In this document: piece after piece, positions 29,136 through 38,141 of the stretch
Position numbering within the stretch: position 1 is the first letter of the stretch
Layout: each line of letters opens with the position of its first letter
Source of the DNA: Deltaproteobacteria bacterium
GTDB taxonomy: Bacteria; Myxococcota; UBA727; VGSZ01
Direction of reading: 5' to 3'
Assembly (NCBI GenBank): GCA_016177705.1
Contig: JACOUT010000004.1
Location: 62,001 to 126,000, forward strand
DNA length: 64,000 nt
Notes under the pieces: model-generated
The model's input: the letters and a program-made list of their open reading frames with translations, nothing else
What the model was told of the DNA's origin: nothing
Database searches by the model: none
Translations under genes and position numbers: made by a program

Positions 29136-32100
29136 TCACCGACACACGCCGGCGGCGCCGCGGAACGCCCCTACCGTCGACGCGACGCGCGGCGCGCCCA
29201 GCTCATCGACCAGGTCGGGGATGAAGGCATGCTGACTCCAGATGCCGCGGGCGCGCGGCCAGCTGCGGCCCGGGTCGGCGAGCGCGACCACGCCGCGCCC
29301 GCCGCCCTGCGGTCCGTCGTTGTTGGCGACGATGATCTCGGCATGCCCGTCGCCGTCGACGTCCGCGATGGCCGCGCTCTCCATCGCCGTGACGCTGGCG
29401 CTCGGCGCCTCGTACAACAGCGCGCCGTCGCCCGCCCAGCCCGACACCCACTGCTCGTCGGCGTAGATCACGTCCATGCCCCCGTCGCCGAAGAAGTCGA
29501 AGCCGGCCACGCCGGCGGCGCCGGTGGTGTCGAAGGCGGGCAGGCGCCACAGCTCCACCAAGTGGAAGGGACCATCCCGATCGAAGCGATACGCGAGCAG
29601 CACGTCCTTGTTCGGCACCACCAGCTCGAGGCCGGGCACGCCGTCGAGGTCGAGCAGCGCGATGGGCGCGGGGATGGGGTAGCAGGTCTCGGGATAGACC
29701 ATCTCGTCCGGATCGCAGGTGTCGCCGCTCGAGACCCCCTGCGGCGGCAACAAGGAGTCGGCCAGCGACTCGCCGGTGCGTCCGTCGAGCACCCAGAGCG
29801 CGGCGCTGCGCATGATCACCTCGTTGGCGCCGTCGCCGTCGAGGTCGCCAACGGCCGGCAGGCCGTCTTCGTCCCAGGACGCCAGGTCCGCTCGATCCCA
29901 CAGCACGCTGCCATCGCCGCGGTAGACGGTGCGGCCCGCGATCAGCTCGAGCCCGGGCTGTCCGTCGACGTCCGCGAACACCGTCAGCGGCCCCCGGCCG
30001 GCGGAGCCGATGGCGCGCTCGCCGCGCCACAGCAGGTGACCGTGCGCGTCGAACACGTGATCGCCGAGCGCTACCTCGGCGGTGCCGTCGCCATCGACGT
30101 CGCCGAGCGCAGGCGCGCCCGCGTCCTCCAGCTCATCGAAGCGGCGCGTCCACTCGTCGCTCATCCACAGCGGCTCGCCGCGGTGTGAGAACGCGAGCAG
30201 GCGTCCGCGCGCGAAGCGGCCGAGCATGGCGGGGCCGCCCGTCGACCCGGCTACCGGCGCGAGCTCGCGGTAGGCGGCCGCGACGATCTCGGGCCAGCCG
30301 TCGCCGTCGAGGTCGCCCACCGCTGGCGTGCCCGACGCCAACACGCGCCACGCGGGGTCGTCGACGGACCAGACGACCGCGCCGGTGCGCCCGTCGAGCG
30401 CGCTCAAAACACCAGGGATCGGCGCGTTGGCATCGGGGCCCGCGGCATCGTGCAGGTCGCCCGCGGCGAACGACGCGACGATCACGCGCGGCGCATCGGC
30501 CCTGGTGAGGGCGCCGTCGCCGTCGGTGTCCTCGAGGCGCGAGACGATCGGCGTGGTCAACACCTGGTTGCGCCCCGACACCGGCGCCCAGCGCCACAGC
30601 TCCGTCGCGGCGAAGCTCGAGGCCGTGGGGCAGGCCGGCTCCGCCGCGGCGGTCGCTGCCGTCACCTCGACGTCTGACCCGCAGGTGGGCCCGCCGACGT
30701 CGAGGCGTGCGCTCGCGCCTGCGCTGCCGCCGCCCGCCGCGCCGGTGAAGCGCACGCGCACGACGGCGGCGTCACCCGGCGCCACGCTGGCGGCCGGCGT
30801 GACGACGGCGAAGGTGCCGGCGGACGGCGCGCCGGTGACGTCGACCAGCGCGGGCGCGAGCGTCACCGGCGCCGTGGCCAGATTGCGGCACGCCACCGGC
30901 CGCTCCAGGCTCTCGCCCGCGGGCACGGCGCCGAACTCGAGCGACGCCGGGCTGCACACCAGCGCCGCGCAGCCGGACGCGTTGGCGCGCAGCGGCACGC
31001 TCACCCTGGCGTCGTCGGGGTCGTCGCTCAGCACCTCGAGGGCGCCGACGCGGACCAGGCCGTCGCCATCGGCGCTGACGGTGACGGTCACCTCGACGTC
31101 GAGCGCGGCGCCGGGGGCGAGCACCGCCGGCACCGCGGCCAGCGCCGCGGGGTCGAGGGAGAAGTCGGAGTGGGTGCCGGGGCCGAGCACCAGGCCGCGC
31201 AGCGTGAGCGCGGCCGCGCCGCAGCTCGCGATCTGGACGGGCGCGCTGGCGGTGGCGCCGACCGCGAGCGCGCCGAAGTCGACGAGCGCCGGCGTGACCA
31301 TGACGCAGGGCGAGACGGCGCTGGCGCTCAGCGGCACGTCGAGGTCCTGCTCCGGCGACGACAGGCCGAGCGCGCGGTAGCGCGCGCGCAGCGTGCCCGA
31401 CGCGGGCCCGGCCGCGGGCGGGTGCACGGTGACGACGACGTCGAGCGAGGCGCCCGCCGCCAGGAAGGTGCCGACGATGGGCGGCGGATCGAAAGACGCG
31501 GCGAAGGTGGGCGCGCCGCTCGCCAGCGACAGGTCGCGCACCGAGCAGGCCTCGCTGCCGACGTTGCGCAGCGCCACCGTGCGCTCCATCGTCGAGCCGA
31601 CCGCCGCGAAGCCGAACGCCACCGAGGTGGGCGCGGCCTCGAGCAGGCACGGCGTGGGCTCCACGCTCACGCCCTCGAGCGGAATCTCGAGGCGCGGTCG
31701 CGTGGGGTCGTCGCTGTCGACGATCACGACGGCGCGCTCGGTGCCGCGTGCCTCCGCGGGTGCGAGCTCGACCGTCAGCGCGGCGGTGCCACCGGGCTCG
31801 AGCGTGCCGCCTGCGCCGACCTCGGACGAGACGAGCGCGAACGGCTCGGGTGTATCCGCGGCCGACGCGCCCGCCATCGACACGCCGCTGATGTGGCATG
31901 GCGCCAGGCCGGCGTCGTGCAGCAGCACCTCCGCCGTGGTGCGGCGGCCCGCCGCCACCGTGCCGAGGTGCAACGTGTCGGGCACGGCGATCACGTGGCA
32001 CACCGGCAGGCGCACCCCGGCGCCGCGCAGCTCGACCACGAAGCGGGGCGCGCTGCCGCCCGGGCCACCGGGCGCGTCGGTGGCGAGCTCGACGCGCACG

Positions 32101-32837
32101 TCGTAGGCGCGCTCCTCGGGCGGCGTGAAGCCGGCGATCAGGTCCATGCCGTCTCCCGGCGCCAACAGCGCGGGCAGCGCGACCGTCGTCGCCGCGGAGA
32201 ACGGGGCGCCCGGCTCGCCGAGCGATGCCAGCGTGATCGCCCGAGTGCCGCACGACGTCACGCGCACGGTCTCGCTGCGCGCCTCGTCGATCGGCACCTG
32301 GCCGAAGTCCACCACGACGCGGTCGGTGCACAACGCCGGCGCGTCGCCGCGGCCGGTGATGCGCGCGCGCAGCGCCGCATGGACCGGGTCATCGGTCTCG
32401 ACCGTGACCACGGTGCAGGCCGGCCGCCCGCCGGTCGCGCGGAAGGTGAGCGCGATCGCGGCCTGCTCCCCCGGCCGCAGCGACGACGCGGGCGCGGGCG
32501 CGGTGGTGACCGAGAAGCCGCCGTCGGGCGCATCGCAGCCGGGGCCGGCGCCGGGCACGACCTGCCGCACGGTGAGGGCGCGCTCGCCGTCGTTGCTCAA
32601 CGTCAGCGCCACCGGCACCGCGACGCCGAGCGGCGCCGCGGGCAGCTCCACGACGACGAGGTCGAGCGGCGGTGCCGAGGCGTCGCCGACCGATAGCCGC
32701 GCCGCCGGCCGCGGCAGCGGGGCGAGCGGGTCGTCGCAGGCGCAACCGGGGAGGAGCGCCGTCCCGAGCCACGGCAAGAGCCCGATGGCCACGACGAGGA
32801 CGCGGCGGGAGTGAAGCGGCAGGAGCGACGCAGCCAT
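29136..32837 (-). CDS. Large lipoprotein with HYDIN/choice-of-anchor repeats and FG-GAP/VCBS propeller
   Basis: The 1233-residue protein has a lipoprotein signal (LLPGC near residue 32), then about six ASH/HYDIN-type beta domains. Each has the pattern V-DFG-V-VG-x-x-x-x-V-x-x-x-N/S-x-G (for example PALVDFGALAVGATASAPV). The C-terminal third has calcium-type FG-GAP/VCBS blades, each with DGDG or DLDG (GDLDGDGWPEIVAA, GDVDGDGTAEVALG, IADVDGDGHAEIIVA). It is surface-exposed and probably structural or adhesive. A palindrome related to the PadR operator lies 27 bases upstream of the ATG. Confidence 0.88.
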   Translation of the reverse strand: MAASLLPLHSRRVLVVAIGLLPWLGTALLPGCACDDPLAPLPRPAARLSVGDASAPPLDLVVVELPAAPLGVAVPVALTLSNDGERALTVRQVVPGAGPGCDAPDGGFSVTTAPAPASSLRPGEQAAIALTFRATGGRPACTVVTVETDDPVHAALRARITGRGDAPALCTDRVVVDFGQVPIDEARSETVRVTSCGTRAITLASLGEPGAPFSAATTVALPALLAPGDGMDLIAGFTPPEERAYDVRVELATDAPGGPGGSAPRFVVELRGAGVRLPVCHVIAVPDTLHLGTVAAGRRTTAEVLLHDAGLAPCHISGVSMAGASAADTPEPFALVSSEVGAGGTLEPGGTAALTVELAPAEARGTERAVVIVDSDDPTRPRLEIPLEGVSVEPTPCLLEAAPTSVAFGFAAVGSTMERTVALRNVGSEACSVRDLSLASGAPTFAASFDPPPIVGTFLAAGASLDVVVTVHPPAAGPASGTLRARYRALGLSSPEQDLDVPLSASAVSPCVMVTPALVDFGALAVGATASAPVQIASCGAAALTLRGLVLGPGTHSDFSLDPAALAAVPAVLAPGAALDVEVTVTVSADGDGLVRVGALEVLSDDPDDARVSVPLRANASGCAALVCSPASLEFGAVPAGESLERPVACRNLATAPVTLAPALVDVTGAPSAGTFAVVTPAASVAPGDAAVVRVRFTGAAGGGSAGASARLDVGGPTCGSDVEVTAATAAAEPACPTASSFAATELWRWAPVSGRNQVLTTPIVSRLEDTDGDGALTRADAPRVIVASFAAGDLHDAAGPDANAPIPGVLSALDGRTGAVVWSVDDPAWRVLASGTPAVGDLDGDGWPEIVAAAYRELAPVAGSTGGPAMLGRFARGRLLAFSHRGEPLWMSDEWTRRFDELEDAGAPALGDVDGDGTAEVALGDHVFDAHGHLLWRGERAIGSAGRGPLTVFADVDGQPGLELIAGRTVYRGDGSVLWDRADLASWDEDGLPAVGDLDGDGANEVIMRSAALWVLDGRTGESLADSLLPPQGVSSGDTCDPDEMVYPETCYPIPAPIALLDLDGVPGLELVVPNKDVLLAYRFDRDGPFHLVELWRLPAFDTTGAAGVAGFDFFGDGGMDVIYADEQWVSGWAGDGALLYEAPSASVTAMESAAIADVDGDGHAEIIVANNDGPQGGGRGVVALADPGRSWPRARGIWSQHAFIPDLVDELGAPRVASTVGAFRGAAGVCR

Positions 32838-32863
32838 GGGGCACCTCTGGCGGGGCGGCGGTA

Positions 32864-32876
32864 GTCAATAATTGAC
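32864..32876. promoter_or_regulatory. PadR-like operator upstream of the HYDIN lipoprotein gene
   Basis: A perfect palindrome, GTCAAT-A-ATTGAC, preceded by TA, shares the core TAGTCAAT(N)xTTGAC with the longer palindrome in front of the PadR-type gene at 34.2 kb. It lies 27 bases upstream of the lipoprotein start codon, where binding would block transcription. Confidence 0.5.
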
Positions 32877-32915
32877 CTTCGGAGCGTGGACACGCGAGAC
32901 CTCGGCTCGCCGAGA

Positions 32916-34136
32916 TCAGGGAGCGCGCTGGTAGGTGACGTCGCCGAGCGCGCTGACCACGGACTCGGCCAGGCGCTCTTCTGCGCGCAGGTCGTCGAGC
33001 AAGTAGCGCAGCACGAAGGCGGTGCCGACGGCGCGCACGCGCTGGTGCACCACCGCGGGCTCGATGTTGTCGGGGTTGCAGCCGTCATCGACGAAGGCGC
33101 GCGCGATGGCGACGTCGCACAGGTTGGAGAAGTCGAGGTGGCCGGCGCCCACCACGCCGAGCAGGTGCTTGGGCGTCTGTGCCAGGCCGTAGGGGAGCTG
33201 TTGATCGGTGTCGAACTCGCAGGTGTCGTCGAGCGTCCCGCCGACGAACAGCACCGGCCGGCCCAGGGTCGCCACGAAGTCCGGCGTCGCGCCGGCCTTG
33301 AAGCCGGGGGCGAGCGGCAGGATCGCGCGCACGCGCGCGTCGCGGCGCGCCACTTCCAAGCTCGTCCAACCGCCGAAGCTGTGACCGCTGGTGGCGATGC
33401 GCGCGGCGTCCACGGTCAGCCCGGTGCCGAGGCCGTCGGCCACCATGCGGTCGAGCACTACCGCGACATCGAGCGGTCGATCCTGCGCTGACTGCGCGGC
33501 GGCGTCTTCGTTGCCGAGCAGCGCCACGTCCGACAGCGTGTTGCCCGGGTGGTCGGGCGCCGCCACCACCACCCCCCAGCTGGCGAGGTGCTCGGTGAGA
33601 AACACCGACTGGAAGCGCACGCCGCCGTAGCCGTGGGAGAACACCACCAGCGGCCGCGGCCCGAGCGCGGCCGGGGTCGCGTCACGACGCGCGGGCGAGG
33701 CGATGCGGCTGACCGTGCCGATGAGCGGCAGGTCGACCTGGTACTCGTTGGCCTCGCCGTCAGCCGTGCCGGGCTCGATGGGGTACCAGACGTCGACCGC
33801 GAATTGGCGGTCGCGCGAGACGTCCATCACCTCGACGGTGCGCACGCCGACGCCATAGGGACCGGGCGTCGAAAGATCCGCCGGCAGCGGCGGCAGGTCC
33901 GCGGCATCGTCGTCGCTCTGAGGTTCCTCGCCGTCGTCCGCGCTCAGCACGTCCAGTGAGCCCACGGCAACCGCGCCGCGCGGGTGGGGCAACGGCTGCG
34001 CGCCGACCGGCGCCGGCACCTGCGTCCGCTCGACGAGCGGCTCGGCGCCGCAACCGGCGAGCGCCGCCGTGAGCGCGGCGAGAGCGGCGAGCGAGGCACG
34101 GTGCACGGCGCGAGCGGTGGGGTTGGCGGCGGTCAT
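32916..34136 (-). CDS. Lipoprotein alpha/beta-hydrolase (PAF acetylhydrolase-like)
   Basis: The 406-residue protein has a lipoprotein signal (LAALTAALAGCGAE). Its hydrolase domain contains RPLVVFSHGYGGVRFQSVFL (oxyanion region), the nucleophile elbow GHSFGGWTS, an Asp-containing VLFVGGTLDDTCEF and a His in GAGHLDFSN. This layout resembles platelet-activating factor acetylhydrolase-like and chlorophyllase-type serine hydrolases. It is exported. It is transcribed divergently from the PadR-type gene, with the strongest palindrome between them, so PadR probably represses it. Confidence 0.85.
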   Translation of the reverse strand: MTAANPTARAVHRASLAALAALTAALAGCGAEPLVERTQVPAPVGAQPLPHPRGAVAVGSLDVLSADDGEEPQSDDDAADLPPLPADLSTPGPYGVGVRTVEVMDVSRDRQFAVDVWYPIEPGTADGEANEYQVDLPLIGTVSRIASPARRDATPAALGPRPLVVFSHGYGGVRFQSVFLTEHLASWGVVVAAPDHPGNTLSDVALLGNEDAAAQSAQDRPLDVAVVLDRMVADGLGTGLTVDAARIATSGHSFGGWTSLEVARRDARVRAILPLAPGFKAGATPDFVATLGRPVLFVGGTLDDTCEFDTDQQLPYGLAQTPKHLLGVVGAGHLDFSNLCDVAIARAFVDDGCNPDNIEPAVVHQRVRAVGTAFVLRYLLDDLRAEERLAESVVSALGDVTYQRAP

Positions 34137-34161
34137 GCGGCACGGGTAGCGGGTTGATCGA

Positions 34162-34184
34162 GACTAGTCAATCGTTGACTAGTC
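34162..34184. promoter_or_regulatory. PadR-type operator in the hydrolase/padR intergenic region
   Basis: Ten-base arms GACTAGTCAA (34162-34171) and TTGACTAGTC (34175-34184) pair perfectly around TCG. The site lies 25 bases from the hydrolase start and 35 bases from the regulator start, fitting an operator that controls both divergent genes. Confidence 0.65.
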
Positions 34185-34218
34185 AATTCATGATCGACCG
34201 CGCGTGCTAGCGTGCGGC

Positions 34219-34845
34219 GTGGCCCGCAAGAAAGACGCGCCGTCGCGCATCGAGATCCTGGTCCTCTCCACCATCGCGCGGCGGCCGATGCACGTGTACG
34301 AGCTCAAGCTCGAGCTGCGGTATCGGCACGTCCGCTGGTGGGCCAAGGCAGAGCACGGCCACCTCTACGCCGCCGTGGCCCGCCTGGAGAAGCGCAAGGA
34401 CATCAAGCGGACCGGCACCGGCGACGCCACGCGGCGCGTCTACGCCATCACCGCGCAGGGGCGCGCGCGCGCGGACACCACCTTGCGCGCGTTGGTCTCG
34501 GGGGCGGACTCCACCTACTTCGACGTCGACCTGTTCCTCTCCGGCGCGTTCCTGTTGCAGCAGCGCGAGGTGGTCGCGCTGCTGCAGGCGCGCGCGGCCT
34601 CGCTACGCGAGCAACTCGCCGACGCACGCACGCTCGAGCAGCACATGGCCGGCAAGGTGCCGCTCGCGGGCGAGCTGATCATGGAGCACCGGGTCGAGCA
34701 CCTGGCGCGCGAGGTGAGCTTCGCCGACCGCGCCGCGCACCAGATCGAGGCCGCGAAGCGCTGGGCGCCGTTCCTCGGCGACCGCTCGATCGTCGAGTTC
34801 CTGGCCGAGCAGAAGGCGGCCATCGAAGAGGAGGCCGCCCGCTGA
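34219..34845 (+). CDS. PadR-family transcriptional regulator
   Basis: The 208-residue protein has a PadR winged-helix N-terminus (RIEILVLSTIARRPMHVYELKLEL, then AEHGHLYAAVARLEKRKDIKRT and RRVYAITAQGR) and a long helical C-terminus (residues 95-205) for dimerisation and ligand response. It is a cytoplasmic repressor in most family members. The GTG at 34219 fits the family N-terminus better than the upstream in-frame start at 34204. Divergence from the hydrolase gene and a 23-base palindrome between them support autoregulation. Confidence 0.88.
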   Translation: MARKKDAPSRIEILVLSTIARRPMHVYELKLELRYRHVRWWAKAEHGHLYAAVARLEKRKDIKRTGTGDATRRVYAITAQGRARADTTLRALVSGADSTYFDVDLFLSGAFLLQQREVVALLQARAASLREQLADARTLEQHMAGKVPLAGELIMEHRVEHLAREVSFADRAAHQIEAAKRWAPFLGDRSIVEFLAEQKAAIEEEAAR

Positions 34846-35026
34846 GCGCGCTGGTGAGCGCGAACACGAGCTCGGCACGCAGTCGAGCCGGAGTGGTGCG
34901 CCGCTCGTCGGCGCCGCAGTGGGCACCGCGGTCGGGCAGGTGCGGGCGGCGTCACGTGGGCCATCGTCGGCGAGTGCTCCCGCCGGGGTGCGCTCCTTGA
35001 CCACGTCGGCACCAACGTAGTGCTGC

Positions 35027-35052
35027 GAACAGATCTGCTCTATTGGGGCGTA
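35027..35052 (+). promoter_or_regulatory. ECF-type promoter for the sigma-caspase operon
   Basis: GAAC (35027-35030) is followed by AGATC and, exactly 18 bases after GAAC, by CGTA (35049-35052). The same arrangement occurs upstream of the Ig-like gene at 39027-39052: both contain GAACAGATC, both have an 18-base gap and both end CGTARG. ECF factors typically recognise a GAAC-type -35 and CGTA/CGTC-type -10. Transcription would start around 35060, so the ATG at 35075 is the likely start. Confidence 0.6.
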
Positions 35053-35074
35053 GGTGAGCCAAGAGAGCGAGGGC

Positions 35075-35758
35075 ATGGAAGCGGACCGCGCCTGGCTCGA
35101 CGCGTTTCGCCGTGGCGATCGCGCCGCGCTCGCGCGCGTGTTCGACGTCTACGCCGACGACGTGGCGCGCACCATCCGCGCCGGCGTGGTGGTGGAGGGG
35201 GAGGGAGGCCGCGAGCGCAAGGCCAGCGGCCTGCAGGAGCCCGACGTGGAGCAGCTCGTGCAGGAGACCTTCTTGAAGGCGTTCGAGGAGCGGGCGCGCC
35301 ACTCGTACGACGGCGTGCGGCCGTTTGGCGCCTGGATCGCCACCATCGCGCGCAACCTGCTGATCGACCGCGCGCGCTTCGCTGCGCGTCACCCGACCGC
35401 CCACGGCCTCGACGTGGAGCGCTTCGCCGCCGCGGGGCCCGACCCGCAGAGTGCGGCGCAGGAGCGCGAGCTGGTGCGGCTGGTCGACGGCTTCGCCACC
35501 GGCCTCGGCGAGCCCGACAAGAGCATCTTCCGGCTGCGCCTGGTCGAGGGCCGCGGCCACAAGGAGACCGGCGCCGCCGTGGGCCTGTCGGAGATGCAGG
35601 TGCGCCGCCGCGACGCCCGCATCAAGCAAGCGCTGCTCACATTCGTGCAGCGGCATGGATTTCTGCGCCACGCGCCCTCTAGCATCAAGTCGGTCCTGGC
35701 CCCGCGTCAGGGCGCCGACACGCCGCCAGGGGACGTTCCCGGCGGGGGAGCCGCATGA
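35075..35758 (+). CDS. ECF-type RNA polymerase sigma factor
   Basis: The 227-residue protein has region 2 (VEQLVQETFLKAFEERARH then FGAWIATIARNLLIDRAR) and region 4 (FRLRLVEGRGHKETGAAVGLSEMQVRRRDARIKQALL), separated by a linker, the layout of ECF sigma factors. A 30-residue C-terminal tail is Pro/Gly-rich. An upstream in-frame GTG at 35054 would place the start inside the promoter -10 region, so ATG 35075, with GAGGG before it, is chosen. The stop overlaps the next gene (ATGA). Confidence 0.9.
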   Translation: MEADRAWLDAFRRGDRAALARVFDVYADDVARTIRAGVVVEGEGGRERKASGLQEPDVEQLVQETFLKAFEERARHSYDGVRPFGAWIATIARNLLIDRARFAARHPTAHGLDVERFAAAGPDPQSAAQERELVRLVDGFATGLGEPDKSIFRLRLVEGRGHKETGAAVGLSEMQVRRRDARIKQALLTFVQRHGFLRHAPSSIKSVLAPRQGADTPPGDVPGGGAA

Positions 35759-36609
35759 CCGCGCCGCCAGTCCCCGACCTGCCGTGGTGGTCCCGCGCGC
35801 TGCTCGACGCGCTCGCGGCGGGTCGCCTGCCTACGTTGCTGGAGCGCGCCGTGCACGCGCGCGCGCTGCGCATCCCGGCGTGGCATCGCTACTACCATCA
35901 GCTGCGCGCAGTGGAGCGCGCGGCCGCCGGCAACCCCGCGCTCTCCGCCGGTCAGCGCGACGTGGTGCGGCGGCTGGTGCTCGACGCCGCCGCGCCAGAG
36001 CGCACGGCGCACAGCCGTGCGCCGTGGCTCGTCGGCGCCGCCGCCGTCGCCGCGGCTGCGGTGCTGCTCGTGGTGACGCGTCCGAGCGACGATGACGCCT
36101 GGACGGCGCGGGGCGGGGGCGCAGCGCTCGGGGTCCGCGTCGCTTGCGCCGACCCGTACACCAAGGCGGTGCGTGCCCAAGCCGAGGCCGGTGTCGGCGC
36201 GCTCGGCCCTGGGCGGCTCTCCTGCCGCGCTGGAGACGTGGTGCTCTTGTCCGGCACCAACCTCGGCGACGCCGATCGCTGGCTCGACGCCGTGCTGGTC
36301 GGGTCCGAGGGCGCCGAGGTGCTGCGCACGACCGACGACGAGGCGGCGTTCTCGCTGCCGCGCGGGTCAGTGGCGCGCGCGCTGCCGCGTGGCTTCGAGC
36401 TCGCTTCGCCGGGTAGGCGCGCGCTCTTCGTCGTGTTCTACGCGCGGGCCGCCGGCGACCCGCTCGGCGGCGTCGTCGACGGGCTATCCCGTGAGGGGTT
36501 CGACGCGCTCGGGCTCGCGCGCCTGCCGCTTCGCGACGTGCCGCAGGCGCGCGTCGACATCGACGTCGCCGCGGCCGACGCCTCGAACCCCGGAGCAGCA
36601 CCGCCGTGA
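35755..36609 (+). CDS. Membrane protein, candidate anti-sigma factor
   Basis: The 284-residue protein has a cytoplasmic N-terminus of about 80 residues, one membrane helix (APWLVGAAAVAAAAVLLVV, around residues 84-103), and an extracytoplasmic domain of about 180 residues, partly beta (LSCRAGDVVLLSGTNLGDADRWLDAVLVG). There is no zinc-binding anti-sigma motif. Position directly after the ECF sigma gene, overlap with both neighbours and single-pass topology suggest an anti-sigma factor, but the sequence is not a known family. Confidence 0.6.
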   Translation: MTAPPVPDLPWWSRALLDALAAGRLPTLLERAVHARALRIPAWHRYYHQLRAVERAAAGNPALSAGQRDVVRRLVLDAAAPERTAHSRAPWLVGAAAVAAAAVLLVVTRPSDDDAWTARGGGAALGVRVACADPYTKAVRAQAEAGVGALGPGRLSCRAGDVVLLSGTNLGDADRWLDAVLVGSEGAEVLRTTDDEAAFSLPRGSVARALPRGFELASPGRRALFVVFYARAAGDPLGGVVDGLSREGFDALGLARLPLRDVPQARVDIDVAAADASNPGAAPP

Positions 36610-38141
36610 CCGCCGCGCTCGCTCCAACGCTGGTGGCCGCGCTCTTGGCGCTGCCGGGAGGGGCGAGCCCCGCGGCGGGCGATGCGGCGCCCGCGCGTTA
36701 CGTCATCGTCGTCGGCTACAACGGTCCCCCCGCCGGCGAGCGCCCGGCGCTGTCATGGGCCGACGACGACGCCGCGCGCCTGTACCGCATGTTGCTGCCG
36801 GGCGCGCGGCGCGCGTGGTTGCTGACCGAATTCGACCTCACCAGCGCGCGCCTGTGGGGCTCCGTGGTCGACGCCGCTGCGCCACCGACGCGCCAGGAGC
36901 TGGCGCGCGTGCTCGGCGAGGCGTTTTGGGCCATGCGCGACGAGCCGAGCGGCGCCGAGCTGGTGTTCGCGTTCGCCGGCCACGGTGACGTCAGCGCTGG
37001 TGGCGAAGGCTTCGCCGTGCTCGCAGACGGGCCGTTTCTGCGCAGCGACCTCGAGCGGCAACTGGTCGCTGCCTCGCCGGCCAGGGTCAACCACATCCTG
37101 ATCGACGCATGCGCCGCGTACTTCCTGGTCGGTCGCGGCGCGCACGACCAGAGCGTGCCGGTGACGAGCCTGCTCGAGAGCCTGACCAGGCCCGGCGCGG
37201 ACGCTGCGGCGTGGGCGCGCACCGGCGTGCTCGTCGCCACCAACGACGCAGCCGAGGTGCACGAGAGCGCCGCCGTCGGCGGTGGCGTGTTCTCCTTCCT
37301 GGTGCGCTCGGCCCTCGCCGGCGCCGCAGACGCCAACCGCGACGGCCGCGTCGAGTACGCCGAGGCCGCCGCCTTCATCGCGGCGGCCAGCGGCGGCATC
37401 GACGACCCGCGCGCCCGCTTGGCCATCCACGCGCGCGCACCCGCGCAGAGCCCGCACGCGCCGCTCATCGACATGCGCACGGCCGGCTACCAGCACTTCC
37501 TGGTCGTCGACGAGCGCGCGCCGGTGCACGTGCGCCTGCTCGACTCGCGTGGCCTGCCGTACGCGGAGGTCCACAGCGAGGCGAGCGAGGCACCGCTGGT
37601 GCTCGCGCTCGCCGGCGACCCGTTCTACGTCGTCGAGCGCGGCGCGCGGGAAGCTGTGCTGGTGCCGCGCAGCGCAGGCGCCTACGCGCTCTCGTCTTTG
37701 GTGTGGAGCCCGCTCGGCGCGCCGCGCTCCGTCGATCCGCGCGCCGCCCAGCTGTTCGCGACGCAATACGGACCGGCCTTCCTCGGCGGCTTCCTCGCCG
37801 ACGACGGGCACGTCGGCCCCGCCGACGGCGAGAGGTTCGCCGTGCCGTGGGCGGCGAGCGGCGCGCCACCGCCGACGCCGCCGTGGGCGACCCTGGCCTG
37901 GACCTCCGCGGCCGCGGCGGGCGTGCTTGGCAGCGCGGCCGGCGTCGCACTCGCCGGCAACGCGTTCGCGCTCGCCGACCTCGAGGCGCGCTTTCGCGAG
38001 ACCGGCACACTCGATCCGGCGCTTTCCCTACAGACCGATACCTGGCTCACTGCCGCGCTCGTGCTCGGCGGTGGCGCCGCGGCCGCCGCGGCGCTCGGCG
38101 GAGGCTTCTTCTTCCTGGCGTCCCAAGAGGGCACACCATGA
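36606..38141 (+). CDS. Exported caspase-like (C14-fold) protein with C-terminal membrane helices
   Basis: The 511-residue protein begins with an export signal (residues 1-25) and then a caspase-type domain: RYVIVVGYNGP, the ALSWADDDAARLYRMLL helix, catalytic His126 in FAFAGHGD, and catalytic Cys169 in ILIDACAAYF. The rest is a beta-rich domain (residues 250-430) and two membrane helices near the C-terminus (around 430-455 and 478-505). The GTG start overlaps the preceding stop. Location of the caspase domain outside the cytoplasm and inside an ECF operon is unusual. It could be a protease that cleaves envelope targets or the anti-sigma protein. Confidence 0.8.
   Translation: MTAALAPTLVAALLALPGGASPAAGDAAPARYVIVVGYNGPPAGERPALSWADDDAARLYRMLLPGARRAWLLTEFDLTSARLWGSVVDAAAPPTRQELARVLGEAFWAMRDEPSGAELVFAFAGHGDVSAGGEGFAVLADGPFLRSDLERQLVAASPARVNHILIDACAAYFLVGRGAHDQSVPVTSLLESLTRPGADAAAWARTGVLVATNDAAEVHESAAVGGGVFSFLVRSALAGAADANRDGRVEYAEAAAFIAAASGGIDDPRARLAIHARAPAQSPHAPLIDMRTAGYQHFLVVDERAPVHVRLLDSRGLPYAEVHSEASEAPLVLALAGDPFYVVERGAREAVLVPRSAGAYALSSLVWSPLGAPRSVDPRAAQLFATQYGPAFLGGFLADDGHVGPADGERFAVPWAASGAPPPTPPWATLAWTSAAAAGVLGSAAGVALAGNAFALADLEARFRETGTLDPALSLQTDTWLTAALVLGGGAAAAAALGGGFFFLASQEGTP

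Noticed and set aside
28476..30188. A 570-codon plus-strand frame across the isc 3' end and the HYDIN lipoprotein gene
   Set aside because: It runs antisense to well-supported beta-propeller motifs of the lipoprotein and has an Arg/His/Gln-rich product without a domain.
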